From: Icerya purchasi
Taxonomy: Eukaryota > Arthropoda > Insecta > Hemiptera > Monophlebidae
NCBI GenBank assembly: GCA_039619475.1
Contig: CM077115.1
Coordinates: 149,178,274 to 149,242,273, forward strand
Length of the DNA: 64,000 nucleotides
Direction: 5' to 3'
Position 1 is the first letter of the stretch. Each line of letters starts with the position of its first letter. Both the position numbers and the translations under genes were made by a program. The notes under the pieces are model-generated. The model did not search any database and was not told where the DNA came from. It worked only from the letters and a program-made list of their open reading frames with translations. This document shows positions 10,381 to 22,285 of the stretch, one piece after another.

Positions 10381-11736
10381 GATTTTAAATATTACGCTAA
10401 TTACATCATTGTAGAATTTTGTACGGATGATAATTTAGCCAGCTATCATTAGGCAGCGGTGCTTTGTTCAGGTATGCACATGAAACTATAGTTAAATTCC
10501 TCTTGATGAGCTGGATTAGTGTTCATAGTCGGCAAGACAAAAAAAAAAAAAAAAAAAAAAAAAACGTTAAAATTATAGAAACATCTAAAAATATGTTCCC
10601 AATGAGGGGCGGTTGTGTTTCGAAATATTGCCGAAATTTACGGGGGTTTATGATCATGCGATCAGGCAACATCACATTTTCTTCGTAAAAACGGCTTTTT
10701 AATTCAAATTCACCTGAAAGAGCTAAAATTAGCAGTTCCATTCTCATATTTACTAAAATATCGTTTTTGGAAGAAAAAAAATAATAATTTACTTAAAATA
10801 TTTCTCTTTAATTATAGTCGCTATACACTAATTATTATTATAATTGTTTTTTCATATGTACATAAGCATACTTTTATAAAAATATTATTTTTCGCATTTA
10901 TAATATTACTTTTTAACATTTTCACGAGTACTGATTTATTTCACTATCCGAAAACCGCACAAATTTCAGGTATAATATTTAGAAATACAGCGGCTCCGCA
11001 TTGGAATCATTTTAGACTATTGTTTAAAATTACGCAGATAATAAGTTTAAAAAGTATTTCCGACTCATCGAGATATTCGATTTTATTTCGTGTAACGGGA
11101 GAATATTTCATACGACGTATACAATCTTGTCACTTTGCTGTACATTTTCAAATGTTAAACTCGTTAATACTTTGACCGATTTGTAAGTCTAGAATGCAAG
11201 GTCACCGGGATGTTTTTTTAATTAAGAATTTTTTTTTTTTTTGATTATTATCCATGAAATTTAGCACGGATAATTTCTAAACAAAAAAAAAAAAAAGAGA
11301 AAAAATAGAAAATTCCTGTAAATAATCTATCTTACAATAAATCGTAATCAACGTAGATATATACGACGATACGGTTAACCTACCAGAATTCTTCTCTCCG
11401 TAACAACCCCGATAAGAATATAGGAAATGCTTGGAAGTGGTGGCTGCTCTGAGCGATCTAGCCGATGAAAAATGTTACCTGGTTAATTTATTATTTGTTA
11501 TGTTCGATATGTTTTTGAAATATTCACTACAAAATGTTCGCATATGCCCGCTAGCATTATTGATTTATACCTATTCTTAATGACTCTTTTCAAAAATTTC
11601 GCCCTTCCAGTACCGTAAATATCGGAATTGAATATTTATTACTGAAAATTTAAAAAAAATTCTCTGACGTAACGGAAACATTAAAGAAAAATCCTTCTTC
11701 CGTTATGTTTGCGTTGAATACGTAAAAAAGCGTAGT
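10381..11736. other. AT-rich interval, nothing recognised
   Basis: It contains a poly(A) tract at about 10540-10563 and other homopolymer runs near 11230 and 11284. No gene or repeat family is recognised. Confidence 0.4.
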
Positions 11737-11747
11737 TGACAATTACT
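11737..11747. repeat. Target-site duplication, Jockey 3' side
   Basis: TGACAATTACT, an exact match of 12999-13009 on the other side of the Jockey insertion. Confidence 0.85.
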
Positions 11748-12998
11748 TCTTTTTTTTTTCTTTTTTTTTACACCACTCCAGCAGCCCTTAGGCCACTATT
11801 GGCGACGCTACAGTTCTTTTTAAACAATACTTAAATATAAATCAATAACTCTATACTGATCACCCCCATCGAGGTGTGACAGCATTGACAGTAGTAATTA
11901 TAATATTATTACTTTAACTATGTATAACTCTTAATCTAATCTTAATATCTATTTCTACCGTAAACGATCTCGCCGTTACCGATAATCCCACTCTACTCCA
12001 CGCACATAGGTCATCAGATGAGGAGAGCGCAGGACCTGGTCCTTCTTTTTTTCTTTTTTTTTTTCCAGTTTACTATTTACGAACACGGCGCTTATTACTT
12101 ACCTCCACTGCATTGTTCAGTATCATTGATACCCCTACCCTACACCATGTGCGTTGTTGAGGTAGGGAGAGCCTGCTTGCACTATTTCTGCAACAGCTCT
12201 GCTATGTACTCCATCGTTAGCTATGATTTAATACATCCCGGTACCACTTCCTTCTTAGCCTTCTTTGTGGAACGCCTGGAAGATCCTGGTGATACATGCT
12301 GACCACGTTGATATTACCACTGTCTGGCAGCTTTTCAAAGAATTTTCTATACTGCTCAGCATAGTACTCATGAACATAAGGAACATGCAGATCATTATGT
12401 AATGTGTCATTAGAAACAAAGTATGGAGCTCCGACTATTCTACGGAGAATCTTCGACTGCAGCTGTTGGATTTTATTGATGTTACTTCTAGCTGCCAATC
12501 CGTACACCTCAATACCATACCGCCATATGGGAGCTATAACCGCCAAGTATATGAAACGCCTGCAGGACAGCCTCACAGTCGATCGTGCATCGAAAAATCT
12601 TTTTAGTATGGCCATTCTTGTTGCTATCTTATTTCTCACGTGTGTTATGTGAGGCTGCCATGTTAGTCGCTGGTCCATAATTACTCCTAAGTATTTAATA
12701 CTCTGAACCGGAGGTAAGAAATGATCATTTATCTTCACGGGTGGGCAGGTACCCCTTGTTTAACGTAAAGGTAATTTGCTGACTTTTATCATGGTCTATC
12801 TTAATTTTCCATTTATTTGCCCATACAACTATTTTATCTAAGTGTTCTTGTATGAGCGCTGATGCATAAACTGGATTTTCATGCTTAGCCAATATGCAAG
12901 TATCATCAGCAAATGTTCCAAGTACCGTTGAATTCATTACGGGGATCTGCGGTATATATAGTATACAAAAGCGGTCCTAATATACTTCCCTGCGGAAC
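11748..12998 (-). pseudogene. Jockey-like LINE, 5'-truncated ORF2 with poly(A) tail
   Basis: The minus strand starts inside reverse-transcriptase motif B (VPQGSILGPLLYTIYTAD near 12995-12940). It continues with FADDTCILAKH (catalytic motif C, 12913-12880) and KIKIDHDKSQQITFTLNKG, then YLGVIMDQRLTWQPHI (thumb) near 12690. The C-terminal stretch YGIEVYGLAARSNINKIQ...QSKILRRIVGAPYFVSND runs to a stop at 12217. Two frameshifts, near 12945 and 12735, break it. A 3' untranslated region of about 450 bases ends in poly(A) (poly-T on the plus strand, 11748-11771). The 11-bp sequence TGACAATTACT flanks it on both sides (11737-11747 and 12999-13009), a clean target-site duplication. The motif set fits the Jockey clade. 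Confidence 0.92.
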
Positions 12999-13009
12999 TG
13001 ACAATTACT
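12999..13009. repeat. Target-site duplication, Jockey 5' side
   Basis: TGACAATTACT, an exact match of 11737-11747. It fixes the truncation point of the LINE at 12998. Confidence 0.85.
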
Positions 13010-13159
13010 AAGTGATTATTCTACTTAATTTTAACCTTAAATTAAAAAGTATTTATAAACACGCACTTTTTTTTTTTTTTAAATTTAATGTTAATTTTAT
13101 TATTTCTGCAGATGGTTACAATTAAAAATTTAAAATCGCCTAATAACAGAAATACCTTT

Positions 13160-13366
13160 GTGTAAAAACACACCCGATAATTACGATTAAAAGTACAAAA
13201 TCACAAATAACAGAAATATTCGGGAAAATCCATGGAAATTAAATCGATTTGTTTCAGAGTAAACGTCGTTCCGAAACATAGCGATATAGTTTCTACATAT
13301 TTTTGCGAATCCGTTATTTACGGTTTTGTATTTTTAGTTGTAATTTTATCAAGTGTGTTTTTACGC
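13160..13366. mobile_element. Foldback element with about 60-nt diverged arms
   Basis: The left arm 13160-13222 (GTGTAAAAACACACCCGATA at its start, then AGTACAAAATCACAAATAACAG) pairs imperfectly with the right arm 13305-13366. The reverse complement of the right arm begins GCGTAAAAACACACTTGATA and includes ATACAAAACCGTAAATAACGG. The core is about 80 bases with no coding potential. Divergence between the arms implies an older MITE than the one at 9907. Confidence 0.6.
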
Positions 13367-13369
13367 TTT

Positions 13370-14098
13370 CGAATTACAAAATATTTTTTTTTTTTTTATT
13401 TTTAATGTTTAATTTTTTTAAATTTTAATATAGACATGAATACACACATTCGCCTCCAGATCTTCCCCACCACGGTTTGATTGACACTGGTAAAGCAACG
13501 CGGAGTGTTATTGTTGAATGGCATCTCCCCCATCATGTCATAACCTACATTCCAGTTGCTTATCGGCTACATTAGCCAGATCGCAATTTACAAAAAAAAA
13601 ATCCTCAAACACATTATCCTAATGTTTATCATTTTCTCAAGAAGAACGTCCGTTCTCAAAGCGTAGATAGTTTTGAACTTTCGAACTGCGAGCTAAACAT
13701 TATAAAAGTTTAACTAGAGGATGCTATTCTTTTCAATATGTGGTGAGAAAAAACAAAAAGAAATAACAAATAAAAGAAGAGCCCGTCTGAATAATGCTAA
13801 CATTTCGAAAGAAACACGACCAATTACACAAATAGGTCACTGCATAATTTTGGATTCTTTGAAATTTTTATTTCACGCACAAGATCTCTTTACAAACTTT
13901 GTACTTTCGTTCGCGCTAAAAAATTAATAACAGCCGTGAATTCAGGAGAGAGGTATCGCGGATATAAAACTGAACCCCAAAATTTTTGAAAACTTTTTCT
14001 ACCGCGGAAATAATTAATATGACACGTTTTGTGACATTAAAAAAGGGATGTTAATTAGCTCGCGTTAATTTAAATTAAAAACAAGAGCAAAGGAAATT
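13370..14098. other. Interval without recognised features
   Basis: It is AT-rich, with one slightly GC-richer block at 13440-13570. No open frame is recognisable. Confidence 0.35.
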
Positions 14099-14185
14099 TT
14101 GAAGTGGAAATTTTAAAGTAGAAATTTTAAAGCGAAAATTTTAATGTGCAAATTTTTAAGTGGAAATTTTAATGTGAACATTTTT
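14099..14185 (+). repeat. Minisatellite, unit about 16 bp
   Basis: Five imperfect tandem copies of AAGTGGAAATTTTAA (variants AGTAGAAATTTTAA, AGCGAAAATTTTAA, ATGTGCAAATTTTT, AAGTGGAAATTTTAA). Confidence 0.7.
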
Positions 14186-14952
14186 TCCTAAATACCTGTG
14201 CCGTCGCGAGTCCCTATTTTGGAAAGTGAGCCGCCACGACAAATCTCAAATTCTCTAATATATGTACGGAATGTAGTTAAAAACTTTTCTCGGATAAAAT
14301 TCAAACTATTCCAACTCCAACAGCTAGAGAGGTCTCTCGTATCGATTATCGATTACTAATACAAGCATAAATTTCTACACTGGTTTCTCTGGATAAAGTA
14401 TAAAATTGACTTTTCACAATAACGCGTTATATAAAAATTTAGCATAAGTATTTTCGATATTTTCTACATAAGAAACAGGAAATAAAATAAAATAAAATAA
14501 ATAAATAAATAATAATCGAGGAATAAGAAAATATATTCTATTAGGTAGCGCAGTTGTTGGTGTTCAGTAGTTTCGTTGGGGGAACTTCGAACGTCACACA
14601 TTGAATGTTCAAATGAATGCCCCCTCCTTATAGTTGATGATATCAGATAAATGAAATAAAAAAAAAAGAAAAAAAGAAGTATACAATCAAAACTAATTTA
14701 AAATAGAATGTTAATTATTAATTGAGAAATTTACTGAAAAATGTTGATTTCTTCTGTTGTTCCGCTTTTTGTTAAAATTTTCTAAATTGTTTACGTGGTG
14801 AAATTAACAAATCGACTTGATGAACTATAGCTATTATTACCCTAGCACAGGCTTTAAGATAATCGTTATATTTCCATTTTTTCCGAAGCAGTTGCAAAAT
14901 AGGAGCCGGGGACTAATATAACAATTGAAAATTTCAGTATTTGGAATTTTCT

Positions 14953-15213
14953 TCCATATTTTTAGGTACTTCATTAATATTTTATGCAAAATTTTGTTAT
15001 TACGAGTATAATTAATAACATATATGTAATTTTTATTAATGTTCATATATACGGGGTGGTAATTCATTTATGTAAATTATTAATACATATAAATCAAAAT
15101 GATGGAAATTATTAATAGTACGAGTATTAGTGAAAAATGTGTTGTTATTTATAAAATAAATATGTGAAGAAAATTGTCTCCCCGCCCTTCCAAAATTCTG
15201 GGCACGGGCCTAG
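14953..15213 (+). mobile_element. hAT-type MITE, right half (copy 2)
   Basis: About 260 bases match the right half of the complete element at 32899-33317, from CCATATTTTTAGGTACTTC to the terminal CCAAAATTCTGGGCACGGGCC. There are small differences, including a roughly 25-base segment unique to this copy near 15018-15042. The left half and left terminal repeat are not found upstream, so it is truncated. Confidence 0.75.
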
Positions 15214-15529
15214 AACAGAACATCTCTTCCAACAAAGTAAACGGCTCAACGAATAATGCAAATATTCAAGATTGTTCTAGAACAAAAACCAAGCATGGTC
15301 ACATTATTTATCTCAAACGTATAAGCGTATTTTTTTCATTAAAAAAAAAAAAAAAGAATAATTTCTATAGCTCGTATTTCACGTGTATCGCTGACCGTAG
15401 GGTGTATCGAGTGCTTAAAGCACGTATATTATGGAAAATTTATAATAAAGAAAAAAAGCATAAATTTTCTTAACGAAATAACCACTTACAAATAAAATCC
15501 TTTTGTACAAGTAGATATCGCGTCTCTTT

Positions 15530-16270
15530 TCTCTGATCCCTCTTCCTATCCTATTATTCTTTATATTCGTTCCTTGATTTTCAATTTATTCGCTTTCCGT
15601 TCTATCCATATTGACCTGCTTTGAATTCCTGGCCACAGTGGTATAGCTGGTAACGATCTTGCTGACTCGTTAGCATGCTCGGCCGCAGTAAATGGTCGTT
15701 TCATAGGCCAATTTCCTTTCCAAAGTCTTTACTCTCTCTCTCTCTTTTCGTTCTCACCGTGACTTTTGGACTGATCTCTATCCGTCTTTTTTCTCTAACC
15801 CTGACTCCTTCTGTTACCTTGCCTTACAGCATAAATCCTCTTCTCTTTGGTTTAACGATTTTCCCAGTATCAGCTAGTTCGGCTTCGTTTTGATCATAGT
15901 CTGCTCACGACTTCTCGTTGCCGCTTTGCTCTTATTCAATCCCCTTTGTGTCCCTTTCATCCTCCTATTTTAAATGTCACGTGTGATGCAAACCACGTAC
16001 TATTCGAATGTTCCTTCATTTCTACAGAATGCGCGATCAATTATTCCAATTTTCTTGGCATTGGCCTCCCTACTTCTTCCAGTGCCCTCTACATTCTCGC
16101 TTCTCCATTTCCTTCTGTTGTTCCTCTGTTATCCGCCTTCATTTCTTCTGTCTCTTATCGTTTCTTGATATAACCCGTCGTTCCATATGTCTTTCTATTC
16201 TTCTAATCTTTTTTGTTGGGTAAATGTCCCGTGCTGACATGATCATTAAAAAAAAAAAAAAGAAAAAAAA
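15530..16270 (+). pseudogene. LINE 3' end: RNase H plus C-terminal Cys/His domain, poly(A)
   Basis: From 15532 the plus strand encodes an RNase H-like segment: SDPSSYPIILYIRSLIF, then HIDLL, a TGA, and IPGHSGIAGNDLADSLACSA (near 15625-15690). The last block is the characteristic RNase H signature of I/R1/LOA-type LINEs, and TGA stands where relatives have Trp. After a frameshift, TCDANHVLFECS (near 15975-16010) is the C-terminal CxxxxHxxxxC motif. The 3' untranslated sequence ends GGGTAAATGTCCCGTGCTGA and a poly(A) tract at about 16247-16270. The rest of the element is missing (5'-truncated). The copy at 25079-25270 shares the 3' end. Confidence 0.8.
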
Positions 16271-16559
16271 TACATGTTTATAATTTGAATGAGAAAATCC
16301 CGTAATGAAAACTGTAATGTTTTAGCATCACGCTTATAAACCATTATTTAATTTTACAAAACATCATTTAATTGAAACCCTAAATCTTCTATAATAATTA
16401 CAAAAATTTTATCACCTAAAATCCAAGAAGATTCATCCTTTGGTATTGTTTGAACGATCGAATTTATACTTGTGACTTTTATTTATTTAGAACAGTCACT
16501 TTATTTTTTGAACTTTCTTCTTTTTTACCCCCCCCCCCCCCTTGAGCATTAACGAATTT

Positions 16560-17037
16560 TTGCCCAAAAACGACACGGGGGAAAAGGTTCAGTTAAATGT
16601 AGATTCGGTGTCAGATATTGTTAGAATGAAAGAATTGAGGGTCGAAACAACAGAGATCGACGGAAACGATAAGATATACGAAGCGCGATAAGAATTATAG
16701 AGTTTAAGTGATAAACAGATCGGAGTACAAAGAAGTACGTTCGTTCGCGCCGGATGGACATTCAAAGAAAATATGGTCTGGATCGCAGACGGCTTCGTCG
16801 TCAGGATAAAGAATATAATTAAGGGGATAGTGCAAGATGAAAACGAAAACGTGAGGAAGGAAGAAATAAAGCCAATAGCTGAGCAGCGAAGCGAAAGAAA
16901 ATTGTAAAATCAAGGTCGAGTAATAAGATTAGGTTGGATGAAAAAATAAAAGGAAGCTTGATTGGAAAAGGAGGAAACGTGAAAATATGACCAAAATCTG
17001 ACCAAAATCTGACCAAAATCTGACTAAAATGTAACAT
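16560..17037 (-). pseudogene. LINE C-terminal fragment, related to the RNase H LINE
   Basis: On the minus strand, CDPDHIFFECPS (near 16775-16740) repeats the Cys-His-Cys C-terminal motif seen at 15975 in an AT-rich, Leu/Phe-rich context, followed by about 170 bases of 3' sequence. It lies tail-to-tail with the copy ending at 16270. A run of 14 C near 16529 separates them. There is no clear poly(A). It is inferred to be a diverged relative of the same family. Confidence 0.5.
16983..17033 (+). repeat. Minisatellite, unit 12 bp
   Basis: Three perfect units of TCTGACCAAAA and flanking degenerate ones (ATGACCAAAATC ... CTGACTAAAATG). Confidence 0.75.
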
Positions 17038-17179
17038 GAAACTTTTTACACGGTGGAAGTAAATTAGAAGTGGAAATTTTACTGAAATAAAAGTGACAGG
17101 ATACAGAAATCATGTGACGCAATTCAAAAAAATGCGGATAAAATGGACATAAGACTACTATATCAAAAAGTCCGATTTC

Positions 17180-17535
17180 TCTGGTGAGAGAATTCAAAAT
17201 GAAAACCCAGCTAATCGAAAATGTGAACGGTTCATTAAATACGGATGCTGCGGAGGTGGCGGAAGTACTGCGCTAAGTTGTTGTACAGCACGGAAGAAGG
17301 AGTTCAGGGAGTTAATGACAATCCATCTTAATGGATGAACAGGAGCCTCCTATTCTGTTTGCAGAGGTTCGAAATGCTAAAAACTGTTTAAAGCGGAATA
17401 AGGCCCCCTGGCCCGATCACATTCCTGCGGAAATATTTAAAATAGCGGATGAAAGTATATGCTATACTCGCAATCTACAATAACATTTGGAAATCTGGTA
17501 CATGGCCAGAAGAGACCATGTCGATCAACATATCT
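17180..17535 (+). pseudogene. LINE reverse transcriptase, N-terminal (fingers) fragment
   Basis: The plus strand encodes TQLIENVNGSLNTDAAEVAE (near 17200), then after a frame change EPPILFAEVRNAKNCLKRNK followed by APWPDHIPAEIFKIADES (17340-17450). The last matches the conserved EVxxAIxxLKxxKAPGxDxIPAE entry of LINE reverse transcriptases. Next is LYAILAIYNNIWKSGTWPEE (17455-17515). The fragment stops at about 17535 before the catalytic palm. It could come from the same family as the palm fragment at 1855-2906, which lacks exactly this part. Confidence 0.8.
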
Positions 17536-18139
17536 TTATTATGTAATAAAAATAAACCGCTTTTATATAATAATATATAAAATCGCTTAAATATCTATCG
17601 TATAATTTTTCAAAAAAGAGCGACGATGGTTTCCAATGGGGACTTTTTAAAATATAAATTAAAAAAATAATATTTACCGGCACGTAAAAATATTTAATAT
17701 TATATTTATACGTGCTCGGAATTAAAAAAAGAAATTCATAATGTCCGATTTTTCAGTACATTCTTTTTTTCTATACGCATCGCACTTTCTAATTCCTTAT
17801 TCTTCTACAGCGCTAAAAACCTAATTTCAAAAACAAAATTATGATTTAACACTTCAACTATTTTAACAACGAGATTATTAAAATTATTAAAACTTACCTC
17901 AAAACTACACCAAATAAAGTCAATAATTATACTCGTCCGGTGAAATAAGTGAAATAAAAAGCAGTTAAACAACAAGTATTCTACAAAACTAGATCAAGTG
18001 TACAGTTTTATGGTAAAAACCTGTTTCGGTAAATAAACGAAGAATATTTTTAACATCATAAATACGATATTTCCCGTATAGGCGCTTTTCTCTTACGCGG
18101 TAGAAAATCGATCAATTGTAATTCCTATAAACCGGCAAA
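17536..18139. other. AT-rich interval, nothing recognised
   Basis: No supported gene or repeat is seen between the LINE fragment and the next LINE 3' end. Confidence 0.35.
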
Positions 18140-18562
18140 TTTATGCTTCTTAACAATCATTCCTTATATCGGTCCTTCCAAAAACGAATCCCTCCTCCCA
18201 TCCTTGGCTTTACGACCTTCCTATTCTACAAAATTCCGTTGTAATCTCTATTATTCGTTTACGCCTTAATCATACTCGGGGTTACCTTCCTCGCTTTTTC
18301 GTTTTCATTTCTCTCCCAACTGTCATCTTCATCCGAACCATGAAGCTGATTCCAATCGTATCTGATTCGAATGTACTTCCTTTTCGTCTGCCTGTGCTAT
18401 TCCTTACTCCAATTTGTTATCCCTTGCATTTCCTAGTCCTTATTGCGTCTCCTACATCCTGTCTCTTCCTTCTCAGTCCATTATCCCAGTGCTCTGTTCC
18501 TTCATTCAGGCTATTTCTGACCGAATCAGTATTTAATTTTAGCGTTACACTAGGTTTTTAAT

Positions 18563-18593
<31 letters not shown>
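18140..18593 (+). pseudogene. LINE 3' end with C-terminal Cys/His motif and (TA)n tail
   Basis: CHLHPNHEADSNRI, a stop, then FECTSF (near 18325-18385) has the CxxxxH...C layout of the other LINE C-termini in this window. The 3' sequence is pyrimidine-rich like the others and ends in (TA)15 at 18564-18593 instead of poly(A). It is heavily decayed. Confidence 0.45.
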
Positions 18594-18599
<6 letters not shown>

Positions 18600-18829
18600 A
18601 AAATATACAAAACTTTCATAAGATCAGCGGTTATGCGATTACTGTTTGATGTCTAATATCTACAATAAATCAACTTTAAAGGATACCCAATAAATGCTTG
18701 GGAATTATACTTCGTGCACCGCACTCTACACACAAATGTCGGATGTACAGAGTATTCTAACCTCTTGCTATATACGGTATTAAAAAACATGTAACACGAT
18801 TCTCGTAAACGAGCTTATTTTTGTCAAAA

Positions 18830-19015
18830 ACACAGGTGATTAAGAATTTCTTAAAAGCTAAAGTATAAAAAAATACGAATATAAAAGAATAAAAAATATA
18901 TTTTTCTACAAAAAAAAAACACAAGTGATTAAGAATTTGTTAAAAGATAAAGTATAAAAAAAAAGGAATATAAAATAATAAAATAAATTTTTCTACAAAA
19001 AAAAACACAAGTAAA
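18830..19015 (+). repeat. Tandem duplication, unit about 88 bp
   Basis: The block from ACACAGGTGATTAAGAATTT to TTTTTCTACAAAAAAAAA starts at 18830, recurs from 18919 and begins a third time at 19005. The two full units differ by scattered substitutions and A-run length. Confidence 0.8.
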
Positions 19016-21590
19016 TAATTAGTTAACCGTTAAAATAAAAAAATAATAAAAGTTAGTAAAAAAAAAGTACCGCTATTCCAACAATTTAATAACGTAAACA
19101 ACGATATGCTCCGAAAAATGCATTCGGATTTTATCGTGTATGCATTTAATCGAATTTGCAAAACGTAAAATCCCTATAGAGATATCTTTACACCGTTATC
19201 ATTGACTTTTTTCACAAATATTTATCACTCTGCTTTATTTCTTTTTTCCCCCCGGGATATTACATTAGAATAAATTGGTTTCATAGATTCCATAGGTGTT
19301 AAAACGTTAACCTTCACTGGGAATGCCCATCACAATTGGGTAGATGCGCTGGCACCTTTAGAACACCATTGTTGCTCCCCTGTGACTTAGGCTCCTGCGA
19401 ACAGAACTCGTTACTCCTATCTATAGCTAAATTCTTACAAATTAGCCTCTCCCACCTATTACCTATTCTGTAATTAGCCCTCCATTTGCTCAATTCCGCC
19501 TTTGAAATCCGAATAGATCGAATAAAAATTTCTGGTTTTCTAAACTCGCAGAATTTTTTCTCTCAATGAATTTCCTATTCTGTACCTGTTGCTTTTCTTG
19601 TCGTACGCAGTTTGTTAATGTAAAAGAAAATAATAAAAGTAGTAACAGTATTATAAAAACACCAGTATGTACATAAATACATGCAGCCAAGTTATACAAA
19701 TTAGCCAGCGGCACTGCCAAAAATATATACATACATACATATATATTATATTTACCTATATTTAATATTAATAATAATTAATTTAAAAATTTTTAGAAAT
19801 CCATCAAATATTGAGTAAGGTAGCGGCTAAATCTTCATATTGTTATTTTCTTTTGAAAATATTGCAAGCACGCCCTTAAGCAGTTCAATAAACTAGGATT
19901 TAATAAATGATTACACCTGAAGCACAACGGATTGGTGAACGTAAATTACATCTGGTCGTCTATATTTTCGATTGTAGTGTATCGAAATTGTAATTACGTT
20001 GAACTAAACATTAATTATAGCCGTCGTGGAAATTCATATTTGAGAATAGGTACTATGCTGTCCAAGGAGAGGTTTAGTTATTTGCGTATGAGCTTCCCCC
20101 GGCCGTTATAACGTAACGCATCTGAGACATTTGTTTCGTTGCGATTCCAGTTGCATAACTCCCTACAGAAATGAAAATGAACCGTTCATTTTCCACAATA
20201 AATAGGCAGTATTAAATTCTGTGAACGACCTAATTTGACCCACATAAGCGATTGGTACGGTCGCAAGGTTTTTTTCAATTATCTTAGACTTCTGTTTTTC
20301 CGTTCTTTTCTTTTTTTCTCTTTTTTCTCTTCATTTATCCGAGTCATAATGTTAAGCTTGTCTTCAGATAATCTCCCGCTACAAAAAAAAAAAAGCTTGT
20401 TCCACGTGTAATTTCATGAGCATAAATTAGGATATTAAAAAGGGTGCTAATTCGCAAATCTATGCGAAATTTTAAATGCCTTCTTTTTGATCATATCGCA
20501 GGTCTGGTAAGTGCGGAAGAAAATAAATCTGGAGTCGAACGCACATTAATGAAATTAAAAAAGAAATAATGTTCTTTTGTTTTGCTTTTAGTTTTTTTTT
20601 TTCGGACGTATCAACTGTGGTCATTAAACCGGGGAGCAAGTGCAATTTGTGAAGTGTCAACGTGCAGCAGCGGGATGATATTCTACCCGAACGAAACACA
20701 ATTAACCAATCAATTAGGCCACACGGTAGAGCTGGCTGGAAAAAATATCAGTGACCTCCGCGAGAAGTGAAAAATTAATTTTCATTTATTTATGAGCACA
20801 AATCCCTATACTATTAGAATAAAAGTAGCATTTTATTGCGCTTGGTTCTGGACGAAAAAGAATTCCTTCGAAAGTGATTCCGTCGACAATAGCAACAGTG
20901 TCGCTCAGTTTGAACCTAAGAGCAATGTATCGCGTAATGGACACATCCGGTATGTCTTAATTTAATTGAATTAAAATGAAATAATTCCGTAACATCATGG
21001 CTATTTAGAATGAAAATGAATATGTTGGAAAGCTTTTTCCGGAAAATCTTACCTTCAGCTAGAAAAGTATTGGAGGGTTCTTCTTCTTCTTCTTCTTCTT
21101 CTTCTGGGTACCTTACGTCAATGAAGCGTTGGCTGCTCCCAATGGTAGAAATTAAAAAATGGCATACAAAAATGAGCATATCCACGGAATGTTTGACTTT
21201 TAATTAAATAACAAATAGAAGAATATTTTGAACTAGAAATATATTTTCACAAAATATCGGCGAATAAGGTAGCGTGAAAAATTTTTTCTCATTTTTCCCG
21301 TTCATTCAAATGCCCGAGCATTAGCATGTCTTATTTTATAATTAGTAATTTAAACTGAAAGCTTTTTCTCGCTTTTCTCGTTTCAGCTGTGGTTTAAAAA
21401 ATACCATTCGGTGTGTTATATTTAGAAGCGAATTATTTTAATTCTTGAAAAGAAAATAGTACGAATTACTGGGGGAAAAAAAAGAGAAAGAAAAAAATTG
21501 TAATAATGCTAATTACAAAAAAAAAGAAAAGAAAAATTTTAAAATGTTACGAAAAGATTCTTAGCGTATATCGTCGTGTTTTGCCAAAGG
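19016..21590. other. Intergenic interval, no gene recognised
   Basis: Mostly AT-rich. 19260-19500 and 20040-20770 are a little richer in GC. A (TTC)9 microsatellite lies at 21079-21105. Short open frames exist but none has a recognisable domain or codon pattern. Confidence 0.4.
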
Positions 21591-21689
21591 TTTGTTCCGA
21601 TTTTTCCTGTACGTGGAATAAGCGAACAGAACTTCGTCGACGGTATTCGTAAATATTCCTCGAATGTACGTACTGCCTTCAGAAGTACT

Positions 21690-22285
21690 AGTTAGACCGT
21701 GGTTACATTGGATCAGAATTCGTACGAAAAATTAGTTACGACTTGGTCCGAAAGGAACAAACGTGTACAGAGTTATACTGGTGGTTACATTGCTTGCACC
21801 TTTTTTTCTTACGAATTCTTATAAACTCGTACGAATTCGTACGGCCAATACGACCGATATATTTTGTTTTTTCACCAGAATTCGTGCAAAGTTTATGCTA
21901 CAGCATTTTTGTTTTTAGTGTTCCTACTTTTTGTTTATTCCGCGATGTGGGTTCTGAAAAAATTAATCAGTTTTTCATTCGAGTATGTATATTCGACAAA
22001 TGTTTGATCACTTCCCTTTTTAAGCTCTTTCTTAAGATCTTTCTCGAATTCTTCGTTTACATCTCTTACTGCAAATAATCGTGAACCCATACACGCCTGT
22101 TCCGGTTTTCCATTGCAAGGTATATCGAATTGCAGCGGTATCCCCAGTAAATAATCAATCTCGGTTAATGGATTGATTTTACTAAATTTCAGAAAAAATT
22201 ATAAAAAAAGAACACGCAATGCAACTTCTGTAAATTCACAACATTCGTACAAAGAATTTTTCTTCGTACGAATTCCGATTCAAAG
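21690..22285. repeat. Cluster of CGTACGAATTC palindromic motifs
   Basis: GAATTCGTACGAA occurs at 21716, CGTACGAATTCGTACG at 21829, GAATTCGTGC near 21880 and TTCGTACGAATTCC at 22264. The phrase GTGGTTACATTG is repeated at about 21698 and 21781. This suggests a degenerate repeat or element, but no terminal repeats can be drawn with confidence. Confidence 0.35.

Noticed and set aside
12404..12652. Plus-strand frame within the Jockey remnant
   Set aside because: It is the antisense shadow of the reverse transcriptase C-terminal region.
15675..16223. Overlapping plus-strand frames rich in Ser/Leu/Phe
   Set aside because: They are alternate frames of the LINE RNase H/3' region; only the frames with GHSGIAGNDLAD and CDANHVLFEC are meaningful.
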